Positions 38,155-47,910 of a stretch of DNA of 64,000 nucleotides are shown here, piece by piece (position 1 is the first letter of the stretch; each line of letters begins with the position of its first letter). The notes beneath the pieces were generated by a model, which had not been told where the DNA came from, ran no database searches, and saw only the letters and a list, made by a program, of their open reading frames with translations. Position numbers and translations under genes: made by a program. The DNA comes from Dermatophilus congolensis (lineage in GTDB: Bacteria; Actinomycetota; Actinomycetes; Actinomycetales; Dermatophilaceae), in NCBI RefSeq assembly GCF_900447215.1, contig NZ_UFYA01000001.1, positions 744,001 through 808,000 of the forward strand. Reading direction: 5' to 3'.

Positions 38155-39294
38155 ATGGACCAGCGGTCCACGCACCCCACCACCACACAAACCGTGCGCG
38201 CCCAACGCTCACGGCGACAACGCCTCCGCCGCGGCTTTGTCTTCGCTGCCGTTCTTCTCGCATTCGGTGTCACCGGATGGCTCCTACCCACCGTCATCGG
38301 ACTCGAACTCGGCGGAGCCACCGGACTACTCGCCCTGACCGTGTCTCTGCTGCCCGTAGGCATCGTCATGCCACTACTGCTCTGGCTCGACGCCTACGAA
38401 GCCGAACCCCCCGCCATGGTCATGCTCGCCTTCCTCTGGGGCGCAGTCATCGCCACCGGAACCGCCCTAGCCCTCAACACCGGATCCACCCTGCTCCTAG
38501 CCTCAGCCACCGCCGACCCAGACGCCGTCAGCGCCGTACTCGTAGCCCCCATCGTGGAAGAATCACTCAAAGGAGCAGGCCTGCTATTCATCCTGTTCTG
38601 GCGACGTGAAGAGTTCGACGGAATCATCGACGGAATCGTCTACGCCGGCGTCATCGCCTGCGGTTTCGCATTCGCCGAAAACATCCTCTACCTCGGCCGC
38701 GCCTTCAACGAGAACGGCACCGAAGGCCTCGTAGCCGTCTTCGTCATCCGCGGCCTCATCTCCCCATTCGCCCACCCCCTATTCACCGGCGTCACCGGCG
38801 TGGCACTCGGCTGGAGTCTGCACCGCGGCCCCCTCCTACGCTGCATCATCCCGCCACTAGGCCTCTGCGCAGCCATGACCCTCCATGCCGCCTGGAACCT
38901 CTCCTCCGTCACCGGCGCAGGTGGATTCTGGTCCGCCTACCTCGTATTCCAAATGCCCATCTTCGCCGCATTCACCGCCTTCGCGATCTGGGTACGCGTA
39001 CGCGAACGCGGCCTCATCCGCAGCCACCTGACCGTCTACGCCGACTACGGATGGATCTCCCCAGCCGAAGTACGCATGCTCACCAGCATCTCCGAACGCC
39101 GCACCGCACGATCCTGGGCCCACACCGTCGGCGGACGAGAAGGCAAAACAGCCATGCGCGACTTCCAAGACGATGCCGTCGAACTAGCCATGCTCCGCCG
39201 CCGCATGACCAACGGCAGTGCCGGCCCCGGCGCCCCCGCCGAAGAACGACGCCTCCTCGAAGCCATGACAGCCGCACGCGCCGTACTGGGCTAA
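38155..39294 (+). CDS. PrsW-family intramembrane metalloprotease
   Basis: 379 residues with about eight membrane segments. The PrsW/CAAX-like core is clear: the glutamate pair in APIVEESLKGAG, then EEFDGIIDGIVYAGVIACGFAFAENILYL and the histidines in SPFAHPLFTGVTG and LHAAWNL. These form the metal site. PrsW cleaves anti-sigma factors in Bacillus; the substrate here is not evident. The C-terminal 90 residues are cytoplasmic and charged. A carbon-nitrogen hydrolase gene follows after 24 bp. Confidence 0.9.
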   Translation: MDQRSTHPTTTQTVRAQRSRRQRLRRGFVFAAVLLAFGVTGWLLPTVIGLELGGATGLLALTVSLLPVGIVMPLLLWLDAYEAEPPAMVMLAFLWGAVIATGTALALNTGSTLLLASATADPDAVSAVLVAPIVEESLKGAGLLFILFWRREEFDGIIDGIVYAGVIACGFAFAENILYLGRAFNENGTEGLVAVFVIRGLISPFAHPLFTGVTGVALGWSLHRGPLLRCIIPPLGLCAAMTLHAAWNLSSVTGAGGFWSAYLVFQMPIFAAFTAFAIWVRVRERGLIRSHLTVYADYGWISPAEVRMLTSISERRTARSWAHTVGGREGKTAMRDFQDDAVELAMLRRRMTNGSAGPGAPAEERRLLEAMTAARAVLG

Positions 39295-39318
39295 CCCACC
39301 ACCACAGAGGAAAGAACA

Positions 39319-40110
39319 ATGCGCATCGCGTTGGCACAAATCACCACCACCCGAGACCTGAACACAAACCTCGACCTCGTACACACCTGGACCCACAAAG
39401 CCGCCACCCACAACGCCGACCTCGTCATCTTCCCCGAAGCAACAATGCGCGCCTTCGGCAACCGCCTCACCGACATCGCCGAACCCCTCGACGGCCCCTG
39501 GGCCAACCACATCCGCCACATCGCCACCACCAACAACACCACTATCGCCGTCGGCATGTTCACCCCCGCCACCACCCCCGGCAAAGTACGCAACACCCTG
39601 CTGGTCACCGGGAAAAACATCGACACCCACTACGACAAAATCCACCTCTACGACGCCTTCGGATTCACCGAATCCGACACAGTAGAACCCGGAAACACCC
39701 CCGTCACCGTCGACATCGCAGACATGCGCATCGGCCTGACCACCTGCTACGACATCCGATTCCCCAACCTCTACACCACCCTCGCCAAAGCCGGCGCCCA
39801 CGCCACCATCGTGGCCGCATCATGGGGCACCGGAGTAGGAAAAATCCACGCCTGGGAAACCCTCACCACCGCCCGCGCACTCGACTCCACCACCTACATC
39901 CTCGCCTGCGGCCAAGCAGCGCCCGCCGGAACCACCAACAGCACAGCACCAACCGGCGCCGGACACTCCCGCATCATCACCCCCACCGGAGAAACCCTCA
40001 CCGCCGCACACGACACCCCCGAACTCCTCATCGCCGACATCGACATCGACACCGTCACCACCGCCCGCCGCGAACTACCCGTCCTCGCCAACACCCGCGA
40101 ATTCCACTAG
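39319..40110 (+). CDS. Carbon-nitrogen hydrolase (nitrilase superfamily)
   Basis: 263 residues after a GAGGAAAG box. The catalytic triad of the superfamily is visible: Glu in VIFPEATMRAF (about residue 41), Lys in YDKIHLYDAFGF and Cys in GLTTCYDIRFP. Nearest in motif style to Nit2/omega-amidase or deaminated-glutathione amidase. Cytoplasmic. Probably cotranscribed with the PrsW-like gene, then stopped by a strong hairpin. Confidence 0.92.
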   Translation: MRIALAQITTTRDLNTNLDLVHTWTHKAATHNADLVIFPEATMRAFGNRLTDIAEPLDGPWANHIRHIATTNNTTIAVGMFTPATTPGKVRNTLLVTGKNIDTHYDKIHLYDAFGFTESDTVEPGNTPVTVDIADMRIGLTTCYDIRFPNLYTTLAKAGAHATIVAASWGTGVGKIHAWETLTTARALDSTTYILACGQAAPAGTTNSTAPTGAGHSRIITPTGETLTAAHDTPELLIADIDIDTVTTARRELPVLANTREFH

Positions 40111-40136
40111 CAGCCACACCCCACACGCACTGACTC

Positions 40137-40188
40137 TTCACACGGCCACCACTGCCGAATAACTGCGAGGCAGTGGTGGCCGTGTGAA
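40137..40188. terminator. Bidirectional terminator
   Basis: Perfect 20-bp stem (40137-40156 with 40169-40188) and a 12-nt loop, between the nitrilase-family gene and the convergent cupin gene. Confidence 0.88.
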
Positions 40189-40221
40189 CGTCACGGCACC
40201 GAACCAGCAGACCTGCGCCCG

Positions 40222-40674
40222 CTAGGCCCGATACAACTCAAAATCCGCGAAATCAAAACCCGGCGTGACAATGCAAGAAACAAGCGAAGGCTCCGCATCC
40301 AACGGATACGCACGCTGCCACACCCCAGCTGGAACCAACCCCTGAACCACGTCACCAGCCGAAGGATCAGGGCCAATCACAAGCCTTTCCGTTACCTCGG
40401 GAACATCCCCAACACCCCCCAACTCCAGCGCCACCCGGCCACCACGCGTATACAGCCACAACTCATCCGAGATCACTCGATGCCAAGCAGACTGCTCACC
40501 CGGCAACAGCATGAACTGAATGCCCGTCGCGCTCGCACGATCACCACCATGCTCCACAAGCATGCTCCCAGGAATCACCGTCGAAGAACGGTACGTCTCG
40601 ACATACCAACCACCCTCTGGGTGCGGAACCATGCCAAGCGGTTTAGCCCAATCGGGCAGCTCTACATCACTCAT
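40222..40674 (-). CDS. Cupin-5 (DUF985) family protein
   Basis: 150 residues from ATG 40674 (MSDVELPDWAKPLGM). The family's HPEGGWYVETYRSS opens the barrel and QSAWHRVISDELWLYTRGG carries the likely metal-binding histidines; it ends VTPGFDFADFEL, also typical. Small cytoplasmic barrel of unknown substrate. An in-frame ATG 15 codons upstream lacks family-like sequence. Confidence 0.9.
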   Translation of the reverse strand: MSDVELPDWAKPLGMVPHPEGGWYVETYRSSTVIPGSMLVEHGGDRASATGIQFMLLPGEQSAWHRVISDELWLYTRGGRVALELGGVGDVPEVTERLVIGPDPSAGDVVQGLVPAGVWQRAYPLDAEPSLVSCIVTPGFDFADFELYRA

Positions 40675-40809
40675 CCCACCATTCTCCCCACCCCACGCCA
40701 GGAGCAAACACCTGCTCAACCATCCGACGCGTGAATCTGATGTACACGCATCGGATGTATCACAGCTGACAGTAATGTCTTCGCCAAGGAAGGCCGTGTA
40801 GGAGGAAAA

Positions 40810-41525
40810 TTGAGTCAGTTGAGCGTCGAAAACGTCACATTCGCCTACAACGGAGGCCAGACAGCACTCACCAACGTGTCCCTTGATGTCCAGCCCGGAG
40901 AAATAGCCGGACTCGTAGGCCCAAACGGAAGCGGAAAATCAACCCTCATCAAACTCTGCTTCGACCTACTCGAACTCAAACACGGAACCATACGCATCGC
41001 AGAAAACGAGCACTCAACACACCAAGCCAAACGCTCAACCCTCTACCTCCCCAGCGACGACTACCTCCCCGAATTCCTCACCGGCGTCGAATACCTCACC
41101 ACCCTGGCAGCCCTATACGGAGAACCTGCCCCCTGTCGAGAAAAATAGAAAACCTCTACAAAGAATTCGGCATGCCCGGACGAAGTAGCTCACTCATCGA
41201 AGACTACTCACACGGAATGCGCAAAAAAGCCCAAATCATCTCAGCTGTCCTCCTCGCTCGCCCTCTCACGATCATCGACGAAACATTCAACGGAATCGAC
41301 CTGGAAGCACAACGCGCAGCAGAAAAATGGATCAAAAAACTCAATAACTCAGGTGCAGCCTTCTTAGTGTGCAGCCACGACTTCTCCATGCTAGAAAACC
41401 TGACCCAACGGATCTGGGTACTCAAAAACGGAAAAAACATCGAAACATTAAATGCAACACATATAGCTACTCAAAAACGCAGACTACGAGACGTCATTGA
41501 CGAACTAGTCTTCGAGAAGCAATAA
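40810..41525 (+). pseudogene. ABC transporter ATP-binding protein, frameshifted
   Basis: Starts at TTG 40810, right after AGGAGGA. The first part has Walker [10 protein letters not shown] and a Q-loop region up to YGEPAP. The frame then stops (41146-41148). The next frame carries on from a C5 run at 41129-41133 as [14 protein letters not shown], with signature-like YSHGMRKKAQI, Walker B LTIIDETFNGID and H-loop CSHDF. One extra C would restore about 239 residues. Base composition is poorer in GC than the neighbours, suggesting acquisition. It pairs with the broken permease that follows. Confidence 0.85.
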
Positions 41526-41530
41526 AACCC

Positions 41531-42981
41531 ATGAAAAAACGCTGCCAAAAAAGCACAGCTGCCACATCCTCGAAGATGCGCAAGCCGTATGGGTGCTAGT
41601 TCTTCTTTATGTAAGATATTTCACCCGGAAAGTTCTGAATATAGGGCCCCTATGTAAACCCCTAGTTCGAATCGCTATTGCTGGGGTGGGCGCAGGTGTT
41701 TTCGGGGTTTTCTCCCTAGGATCTTACCTTTTCCTTAAATCAATAAACATCACCGAAAAAACATCGCGCTAATCCTGCAGGTAACAAGCATATCCCTGCC
41801 ATTATGGGTGCTGACGTTTTTATCATCGCAAAAACACTCTTCATTAAATCAAGTGAATTTTTACAGTTCACGCTTCAGCTTCCCGCGACAAACCGTCAGT
41901 GAAATCTCTTCCTCGCCGTATTTGAATCCACAATGGTGCTAGCAGCAGTCATCGCAATCATGCTGCCGCTGTCAACCGCACTGACAGTCAGCGCGGGAAT
42001 CGCCACTGTTCCCCTCGTGATTACATGCATGGCACTACCTATCACGGTCTTTTACTTCACTACAGGAGTGCTGTACCACGTGCACATCCGGCTTATCGGG
42101 GCCCTCGGATTTACGCGAACCTCAGCCACCATATCCATACTCCTCGTTGGCGTATGGCTATTTGCCTACAGTGCGCAAATACCACGACTCCTCTCTGATA
42201 TGAGCGAAGATTACCTATCTAATAAAACAAGCCTGCGTGGTGTGGATCTTTTCAGCTATATCGCCATGCATCACGGAACCCTCGCTGCAGGGTATCTCGG
42301 AATCGGAGCTATCCTCGTATTGGCAGCACTATTCGTCTTTTCAGCCCCAGCCCGTATTCCTCTCGCGCGAAGATTCCTGCGCATTCTGATACCAGTGAAC
42401 CGGGGGATATTCTGGGTTTACGTAGCCGCCGCAACAAGGCGAGCTGAAACGATTCTCATTACCGTGATCTCTTACCTGCTGGCGGCAGTTCTTTTCCTCG
42501 AAGGGGGGATGTACCTAGCGGCACTAGGTGTCCTCACAGTTCAAAGCATCTACGCTTACTCTGGTTCCGCTAATATACGCGCCCTCAAAAACGGACGTAT
42601 CCACCCACTCCAAGAATTTTTTACTTATTTTTCTCCCAGCTTCTACACATTTGGGTAAGTGTGCTACCGTTCCTCATTTTCTGCTACTGGAGACCCGAAG
42701 ACCTCCAGGTCACTCTTATTGCATTCCTGACCTGCGGCAGCGGAATACTTATATCCCTCTATGTGGGAATTTTAATACCAATGGACCGAGAAAACCCACT
42801 CGCTGCCTTTATTGGGATCACCGTAAGCTTCGTGTCCCCGCTTGCTATTTTTGTTGCCCTCGCAATGACAGGAATGCCTATAGTGCTGCAGGTTGCCGCA
42901 GGCATACTTGCGCACGTCGTAGTGATGTACTACTCCATTGACGGCATCCATACCCTAGAGAAAAGTGCAAGAAACGCGTAG
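41531..42981 (+). pseudogene. ABC transporter permease, several frameshifts
   Basis: ATG 41531 (MKKRC) lies 5 bp after the ATPase stop. Hydrophobic coding sequence is spread over three frames. It shifts at an A6 run near 41547; an open segment follows (HILEDAQAVWVLVLLYVRYFTRKV to about 41772). Another break follows, then a long stretch from 41933 with many membrane helices (MVLAAVIAIMLPLSTALTV ... FFTYFSPSFY). A last shift at about 42650 leads to WVSVLPFLIFCYW and a final part ending at 42981. At least four disruptions; probably non-functional unless the sequence is faulty. No close family recognised. Confidence 0.75.
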
Positions 42982-43002
42982 CCACACAAAGCAAAAATAA
43001 AA

Positions 43003-44433
43003 TCACTTAGCCTGCATGCGGAACACACCCGTCATCGCGCCCTGCCACCAGACGCCATCCTTAGTGATAGTGCCAACCATCTCCAACGTGTCCCGTAACG
43101 CAGAATGCGCGATCTTCGTGCGAGAGGTCACTGCTCCCGTACTCGGATTCACCGTTACCGCCTCAAACGTGCTGCCCGTCACCACCCCAGCAGCAGGACG
43201 AACAATGGTGTAAATCGTGTTATCCGCGATAGACCAACGAGGCACCGCAGAAGACAACACCGGAACAGACCACACACGCCGACACCCCGACCCATCAGCA
43301 GCCACCTCAAACCGCTCCATACCACCAGCAGTAAACGAGGCCACCCCAGGCTTACTCCTGCCAGCCCCCTGAGGCAACGCCGGATACGGATACCCATACG
43401 TACTCGCCACAATCACAGATCGGCCATGCCCCATCGCAGAGTTCTCCGTCCCACTGGCCCCCCGCGCGAAAACCCCAGCCGAACACACCAACGAACCATC
43501 CGACACCTTGTACACCAGCAGATGCTCCTGCTCATCGGCGTTATCAGTGATCGTGACGTACTCATCAGAGCCCTTCGGTCCAAAAAACGTCGGCGTAGCC
43601 CCCGTCCCCCAACTTAACTGCCCAGGCTTGCGTGCACTGCCACGGTCATACCCCTTACGCCACACCACCCGCGGCACACCGTCATCAGAAGCATCCAGCA
43701 TGTACAACGCATGCGAACTCGCGATCGCCACACCTCGCGGCGATGACGAAATCGAATTATCTACACGCTCACCAACCCCCAAACGCAGACTCTTCACCTC
43801 TGCGGAACCAGCAGAAAACACCCCCACCTTGCCCTGCCGTGTCGCCAACCAGATACGCCCCCGCCGATCCGGAGCCAAACCCACCACCGCATCCGCCGAA
43901 TCAGCGCCACCAGCGGTAACAAACGCAGAAATCTCATACGACTGCGCAGCAGAAACCACCCACGACCCATTACTCGCCCGCGACTTACCGATTTTCAACA
44001 GCCGATGCTTACCATCCACCATCACCAAACGGTTCTGATCATCCACATACGCATATACGCCACCAAGCAGCGCACCCTTAGCAACAGGCATCGATGCCAA
44101 TGTCGCCCCAGTGGTCGAATCCAACAAATTCACCACCGGAGCACGGTTAGTGATCTGCGTACACAGCGACCACACCATGCCCTCACGATCAGCTAACACC
44201 GTGGGACACGCAGCCTGCTTACCAGAAAAAACGCTACTCACACCCCGCGACCCAGGGCCCGGATTCGGCGTGGTGTCACTGGACTGTGCATCCCCATGCA
44301 TCGTCGCAGTACCCACCGGACCCAAGCCATGCACCCCGCCCTGCGAACCCGGATCAGGAGCAGCCGCCGCCACCGGCGCCACCAGCACCGACAATCCCAA
44401 AGCAGCAACAACAGCCAAAAAGCTACAGCGCAT
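43003..44433 (-). CDS. Secreted beta-propeller-like protein
   Basis: 476 residues. A signal peptide (MRCSFLAVVAALGLSVLVAPVAAAA) is followed by a Gly/Pro-rich segment and then repeated blade-like units with motifs such as DREGMVWSLC, DDQNRLVMVDG, DRRGRIWLATRQGKVGVF and NGRSVIVAST-type strands, suggesting a six- or seven-bladed propeller. Paired cysteines (ACPTVLADREGMVWSLC; LVCSAGV; GCRRVW) could form disulfides outside the cell. No anchor is visible. No specific family recognised. Coding strand rich in G and T. tRNA-Arg lies upstream on the same strand. Confidence 0.8.
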   Translation of the reverse strand: MRCSFLAVVAALGLSVLVAPVAAAAPDPGSQGGVHGLGPVGTATMHGDAQSSDTTPNPGPGSRGVSSVFSGKQAACPTVLADREGMVWSLCTQITNRAPVVNLLDSTTGATLASMPVAKGALLGGVYAYVDDQNRLVMVDGKHRLLKIGKSRASNGSWVVSAAQSYEISAFVTAGGADSADAVVGLAPDRRGRIWLATRQGKVGVFSAGSAEVKSLRLGVGERVDNSISSSPRGVAIASSHALYMLDASDDGVPRVVWRKGYDRGSARKPGQLSWGTGATPTFFGPKGSDEYVTITDNADEQEHLLVYKVSDGSLVCSAGVFARGASGTENSAMGHGRSVIVASTYGYPYPALPQGAGRSKPGVASFTAGGMERFEVAADGSGCRRVWSVPVLSSAVPRWSIADNTIYTIVRPAAGVVTGSTFEAVTVNPSTGAVTSRTKIAHSALRDTLEMVGTITKDGVWWQGAMTGVFRMQAK

Positions 44434-44495
44434 GACTCGACTCCTGAGAATCGGGTGATCTTGATCTAGCCGAGCGCGCAGCCATAGGCGATCAA

Positions 44496-44572
44496 TGGCG
44501 CCCCCGGCAGGATTCGAACCTGCGACCGGGAGATTAGAAGGCTCCTGCTCTGTCCAGCTGAGCTACGGGGGC
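44496..44572 (-). tRNA. tRNA-Arg (anticodon TCT)
   Basis: Acceptor arms GCCCCCG / CGGGGGC, discriminator G, encoded CCA, T-arm CAGGTTCGAATCCTG. The anticodon loop reads CTTCTAA. The closing pair of the anticodon stem appears to be a C-T mismatch (positions 31-39), while the remaining four pairs are intact. Confidence 0.93.
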
Positions 44573-44646
44573 GAGTGCACAAGTGGCTGTGCGGGATCAA
44601 GTGTAGGGGCTATGTGGGGGAGTGGTAACGCACCTAGTGGTGTGGT

Positions 44647-45000
44647 TCAGGATTTTACGAGCCTGCGGATAGCCGCAGTGGCCTCCGTGAGCTTAGTGTC
44701 AGCGACATCACCGCCGGTACGGGCAGCATCAGCAACACAATGACGCAGGTGATCCTCCAATAACCCCAAGGCAACGTTCTCTAGAGCTGAATCCAACGCA
44801 GAAATCTGCGTCAAAATGTCAATACAGTATTGGCCTTCGTCAACCATCCGAGCAATCCCACGCACCTGCCCCTCAATCCGACGCAACCGCTTGAGATACC
44901 TCTCCTTCTCACCCACATACCCCGGATCAACCCCGCCACTATCCGTGCAACAAATCTGCGCCGACTCTGACACTGACGCATCGCTTCTATCGACAGGCAC
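44647..45000 (-). CDS. csoR: Copper-sensing transcriptional repressor CsoR
   Basis: 117 residues from GTG 45000, which has AGGAG just upstream; GTG 45006 is less well placed. The four-helix DUF156 fold has RRIEGQVRGIARMVDEGQYC. The Cu(I) ligands are Cys59, His84 and Cys88, with the exact 25- and 4-residue spacing of mycobacterial CsoR. It represses copper-efflux genes until Cu(I) binds. No copper ATPase or chaperone is adjacent, so its targets lie elsewhere, though copC is 8 kb away. An operator-like palindrome is found upstream. Confidence 0.93.
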   Translation of the reverse strand: MPVDRSDASVSESAQICCTDSGGVDPGYVGEKERYLKRLRRIEGQVRGIARMVDEGQYCIDILTQISALDSALENVALGLLEDHLRHCVADAARTGGDVADTKLTEATAAIRRLVKS

Positions 45001-45068
45001 AGGCACTCCTGGCAACTTGGGTGAACACACGAGAAAAAGAGGGCCCAGCCAGTCTAACGAAGCAGCAC

Positions 45069-45085
45069 ATACCCCCCGAAGGTAT
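45069..45085. promoter_or_regulatory. Putative CsoR operator
   Basis: ATACCCCCCGAAGGTAT: arms ATACC and GGTAT seven bases apart, close to the G/C-tract palindrome known for actinobacterial CsoR sites. It sits 69 bp upstream of csoR, consistent with autoregulation. Confidence 0.55.
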
Positions 45086-45248
45086 CCAGACACCCCCCCG
45101 CGCCGCCCCCAAACACCCAAAAGTTGTCGACAAACCCCCACCCCCACAACTCAATGTCCTCTTAGGGTTCAAAAGGCGCCACAACAGCGCCACACCAACA
45201 ACTGGCGTCTCTGCACCGGGGGCGTCGCCACCCGGGGGGAACAACTAC

Positions 45249-45758
45249 GTGACGGTCAGCGACATCATGATGGGCAGCATGACAGGCTGGAGCTACCACC
45301 AAGCCGGACACCTCATCGCCGCAGCCCTACGCGGAGCCACCCCAACCACCACACTGCACATACGCGACTACATCGACCGCAACGCCGTCGACCCAGCAGC
45401 CGCGCCATTCCTCGCCTTCGCAGGACCCTGGAGCGAACGCGAATGCGGAGCCGCAGACGTAGAAATCATCCAAGGAAAAGACGCCTTCGACCCCGCCCAC
45501 GCCAGCGCACAATGCGCCGACGCAGACATCATCGACGACGCCAACCACAAAGTCGTCGACCTTCTACGCCGCGGCGGCATCGACGAAACCCGCTCCTGGG
45601 GATGGGTGCCCGGCGTCACCGCCGCATGGCGCGGCGAACTACGCGAAGCCTGGCCCGTCATCCGCTGGGCAGCCACCGCCCTCCTCAACGAAAACACACT
45701 CAGCGTTGCACAGGTACAAACCCGGCTGCGCGAAGAAGGAATTCCGCATAAGGGTTAA
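45249..45758 (+). CDS. Small protein with HQAGH, degenerate zincin-like motif
   Basis: 169 residues if it starts at GTG 45249; ATG 45267 and farther upstream starts are possible. The N-terminal helix WSYHQAGHLIAAALRG looks like the HEAGHA helix of M41-type zinc proteases, but with Gln in place of the catalytic Glu. The rest is acidic with a tryptophan-rich segment (WGWVPGVTAAWRGELREAW). A protein with this motif that cannot activate water would be a metal-binding non-enzyme. It overlaps a convergent small gene at its 3' end. No family assigned. Confidence 0.7.
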   Translation: MTVSDIMMGSMTGWSYHQAGHLIAAALRGATPTTTLHIRDYIDRNAVDPAAAPFLAFAGPWSERECGAADVEIIQGKDAFDPAHASAQCADADIIDDANHKVVDLLRRGGIDETRSWGWVPGVTAAWRGELREAWPVIRWAATALLNENTLSVAQVQTRLREEGIPHKG

Positions 45759-45936
45759 CCACCCCACCCTGAGCAAAATCAGCAAGCTGCGCATCCAGCC
45801 ACACAGCCGGATCACCCACCGTCGACTTCCGTACCTGCGCCACCGCCTCAACCGTGGCAAACGCCGCAGCCTGCTGCAAAGCAGCCACCACGCCCACACC
45901 AACACCACTAGGACCAGACAACACACTCTCGTACAT
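45700..45936 (-). CDS. Small hypothetical protein
   Basis: 78 residues from ATG 45936, which follows an excellent GGAGGAG box. Starts MYESVLSGPSGVGVGVVAALQQAAAF; the C-terminal half (VWLDAQLADFAQGG, YAEFLLRAAGFV) looks helical. Codon use (GTG, GCT, TTG) matches the G/T-rich style of minus-strand neighbours. It overlaps the end of the convergent HQAGH gene by 59 bp, so one of the two may be mis-bounded. Function unknown. Confidence 0.55.
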   Translation of the reverse strand: MYESVLSGPSGVGVGVVAALQQAAAFATVEAVAQVRKSTVGDPAVWLDAQLADFAQGGVVNPYAEFLLRAAGFVPVQR

Positions 45937-46053
45937 GACCGTTCTCCTCCATGAGGTCCACTTCGCCATCCATAGCGAAACGCGGCGCCAAGAGCTCAAC
46001 AACTTCTCCCGCAACCGCGCGCCAGCCCCCTCATCGGCTCACCCGAACCGAGC

Positions 46054-47910
46054 ATGAGCGTTCACAGCACAACGCCACGACGGCAAACAAAAACAAACAA
46101 AAGGAACCGGCCACACCCCACACAAACACAGCCACCAACACACGAAAACGACGAATTCACACACCCCGCCGTGTTCGAACCTCGCAGCACCAACGGAATA
46201 AGAGATCATGGGCAAGTGGGAAACGAGACCGGTCAACTACTGAGCGGAGTAGAAAACGTGCGCGCGCAGCTCGGTGCAGCCACCTTTCCGCTCGACGGAG
46301 AAGGCACGGCGCAAGCACGAACCGACATCGCCCGCCTCACAGCTCAACTCGACGATTATATACTTCCCCGACTCCGCGACGCCCACGCCCCCCTCCTCGC
46401 CGTCGTCGGAGGATCCACCGGGTCAGGAAAATCCACACTCGTTAACTCCATCGTCGGAGAAAAAGTCACCGAATCAGGCGTACTACGCCCCACCACCCGC
46501 ACCAGCATCCTCATCCACCACCCCACCGACAACCAATGGTTCACCGGCACACGCATCCTGCCCACCCTGGCCCGCAACACCGGAACCACCCCCACCAACG
46601 ACCCCAACAGCATCCACCTCGTCTCCAACACCAGCATCCCCGCCGGCATAGCCATCCTCGACGCCCCCGACATCGACTCCATCGTCGAAGCCAACCGCGA
46701 CCTCTCCCGACAACTCCTCGCCGCCGCCGACCTATGGCTATTCGTCACCACCGCAGCCCGATACGCCGACGCCGTCCCCTGGGAAATGCTCGACGAAGCA
46801 GTAGGACGCGGCACCTCCATCGCCATCGTCCTAGACCGCGTACCACCAGGAGCCGAAGAAACCATCGGCGAACACCTCGCCGCCATGCTCATCGAACACG
46901 GACTACGCCACTCACCCATATTCACCATCTCCGAAGTCCCCCTCGACAACGGACTCCTACCCCTATTCCAAACCCAACAACTACGCGAATGGCTCAACGG
47001 ACTCGGCTCCGACGCCCGCGCCCGCTCACTCCTCATCCGACAAACCCTCACCGGCGCACTCGACTCCCTCGACACCCGCATCAAAACAGTCGCCGAAACC
47101 TACTCCATGCAAGTCCAAACCAAACAACAACTCGACGCCATGATCACCAGCGCCTACGGCGCCGCCCTCCAACGCATCACCATCGCCCTCTCCGACGGCT
47201 CCCTCCTCCGCGGCGAAATCCTCGCCCGCTGGCACGAATTCGTCGGAACCGGAGAATTCCTCAAAACCGTCGAAATCAGCTTCGGACGCCTACGCGACCG
47301 AGTCACCGCAGCCATCACCGGAAAACCCACCCCCGCCAGCGAACTCGGCGAAGCCCTCCGCAGCGGAGTAGCCGAACTCCTCATCTCCCACGCCACCATC
47401 GCCCGCGAAGACCTCACCACCCGCTGGGACACCACCCCCGCCGGAACCCACCTCATCAACACCAACCCCAACCTCCACCGCCCCAACCCCAACCTCGAAG
47501 ACAAAGCCAACCGCCTCATCCGCGACTGGCAAAACGACATCCTCGAACTCGTCCGCGCCGAAGGAAAAGACCGCCGCACCACCGCCCGCATCCTCGCCAT
47601 CGGCACCAACACCATCGGATTCATCCTCATGCTCGTACTCTTCAGCCAAACCGGCGGCCTCACCGGAGGCGAAATCGGCATCGCCGGCGGATCCTCCGTC
47701 CTGGCCCAACGCCTCCTCGAAGCCGTCTTCGGCGACCAAGCCGTCCGCACCCTCGCCACCAAAGCCCGCAAACTCCTCATGGAACGCTGCCAAACCCTCC
47801 TCACCGAAGAAGAAAACGACATACGATCCACCCTCAACACCATCGAACTCGACCCACAACTACCGCGCCGCCTCGCCGACGCCCTCGCCACAGTAAAGGC
47901 CTCCCGGTGA
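46054..47910 (+). CDS. Dynamin-type GTPase (first of a coupled pair)
   Basis: Up to 618 residues from ATG 46054. The first roughly 54 residues are Thr/His/Pro-rich and GTG 46216 may be the real start. The P-loop is GGSTGSGKSTLVNSIVG, a threonine-rich switch I follows (LRPTTRTSILIHHP), G3 is LDAPDIDS, and G4 is weak (VLDRVPP). A long helical stalk with a membrane-prone segment (RILAIGTNTIGFILMLVLFS) follows, and a charged helical end. The stop overlaps the next GTPase start (GTGA). Probably a membrane-associated, paired dynamin-like protein, perhaps like Streptomyces DynA/DynB, though not proven. Confidence 0.85.
   Translation: MSVHSTTPRRQTKTNKRNRPHPTQTQPPTHENDEFTHPAVFEPRSTNGIRDHGQVGNETGQLLSGVENVRAQLGAATFPLDGEGTAQARTDIARLTAQLDDYILPRLRDAHAPLLAVVGGSTGSGKSTLVNSIVGEKVTESGVLRPTTRTSILIHHPTDNQWFTGTRILPTLARNTGTTPTNDPNSIHLVSNTSIPAGIAILDAPDIDSIVEANRDLSRQLLAAADLWLFVTTAARYADAVPWEMLDEAVGRGTSIAIVLDRVPPGAEETIGEHLAAMLIEHGLRHSPIFTISEVPLDNGLLPLFQTQQLREWLNGLGSDARARSLLIRQTLTGALDSLDTRIKTVAETYSMQVQTKQQLDAMITSAYGAALQRITIALSDGSLLRGEILARWHEFVGTGEFLKTVEISFGRLRDRVTAAITGKPTPASELGEALRSGVAELLISHATIAREDLTTRWDTTPAGTHLINTNPNLHRPNPNLEDKANRLIRDWQNDILELVRAEGKDRRTTARILAIGTNTIGFILMLVLFSQTGGLTGGEIGIAGGSSVLAQRLLEAVFGDQAVRTLATKARKLLMERCQTLLTEEENDIRSTLNTIELDPQLPRRLADALATVKASR

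Noticed and set aside
46536-47906. An open frame running through the first GTPase in the frame of the second
   Set aside because: The product is an Arg/Pro/His-rich out-of-frame translation of C-rich DNA. The second GTPase clearly begins at GTG 47907.
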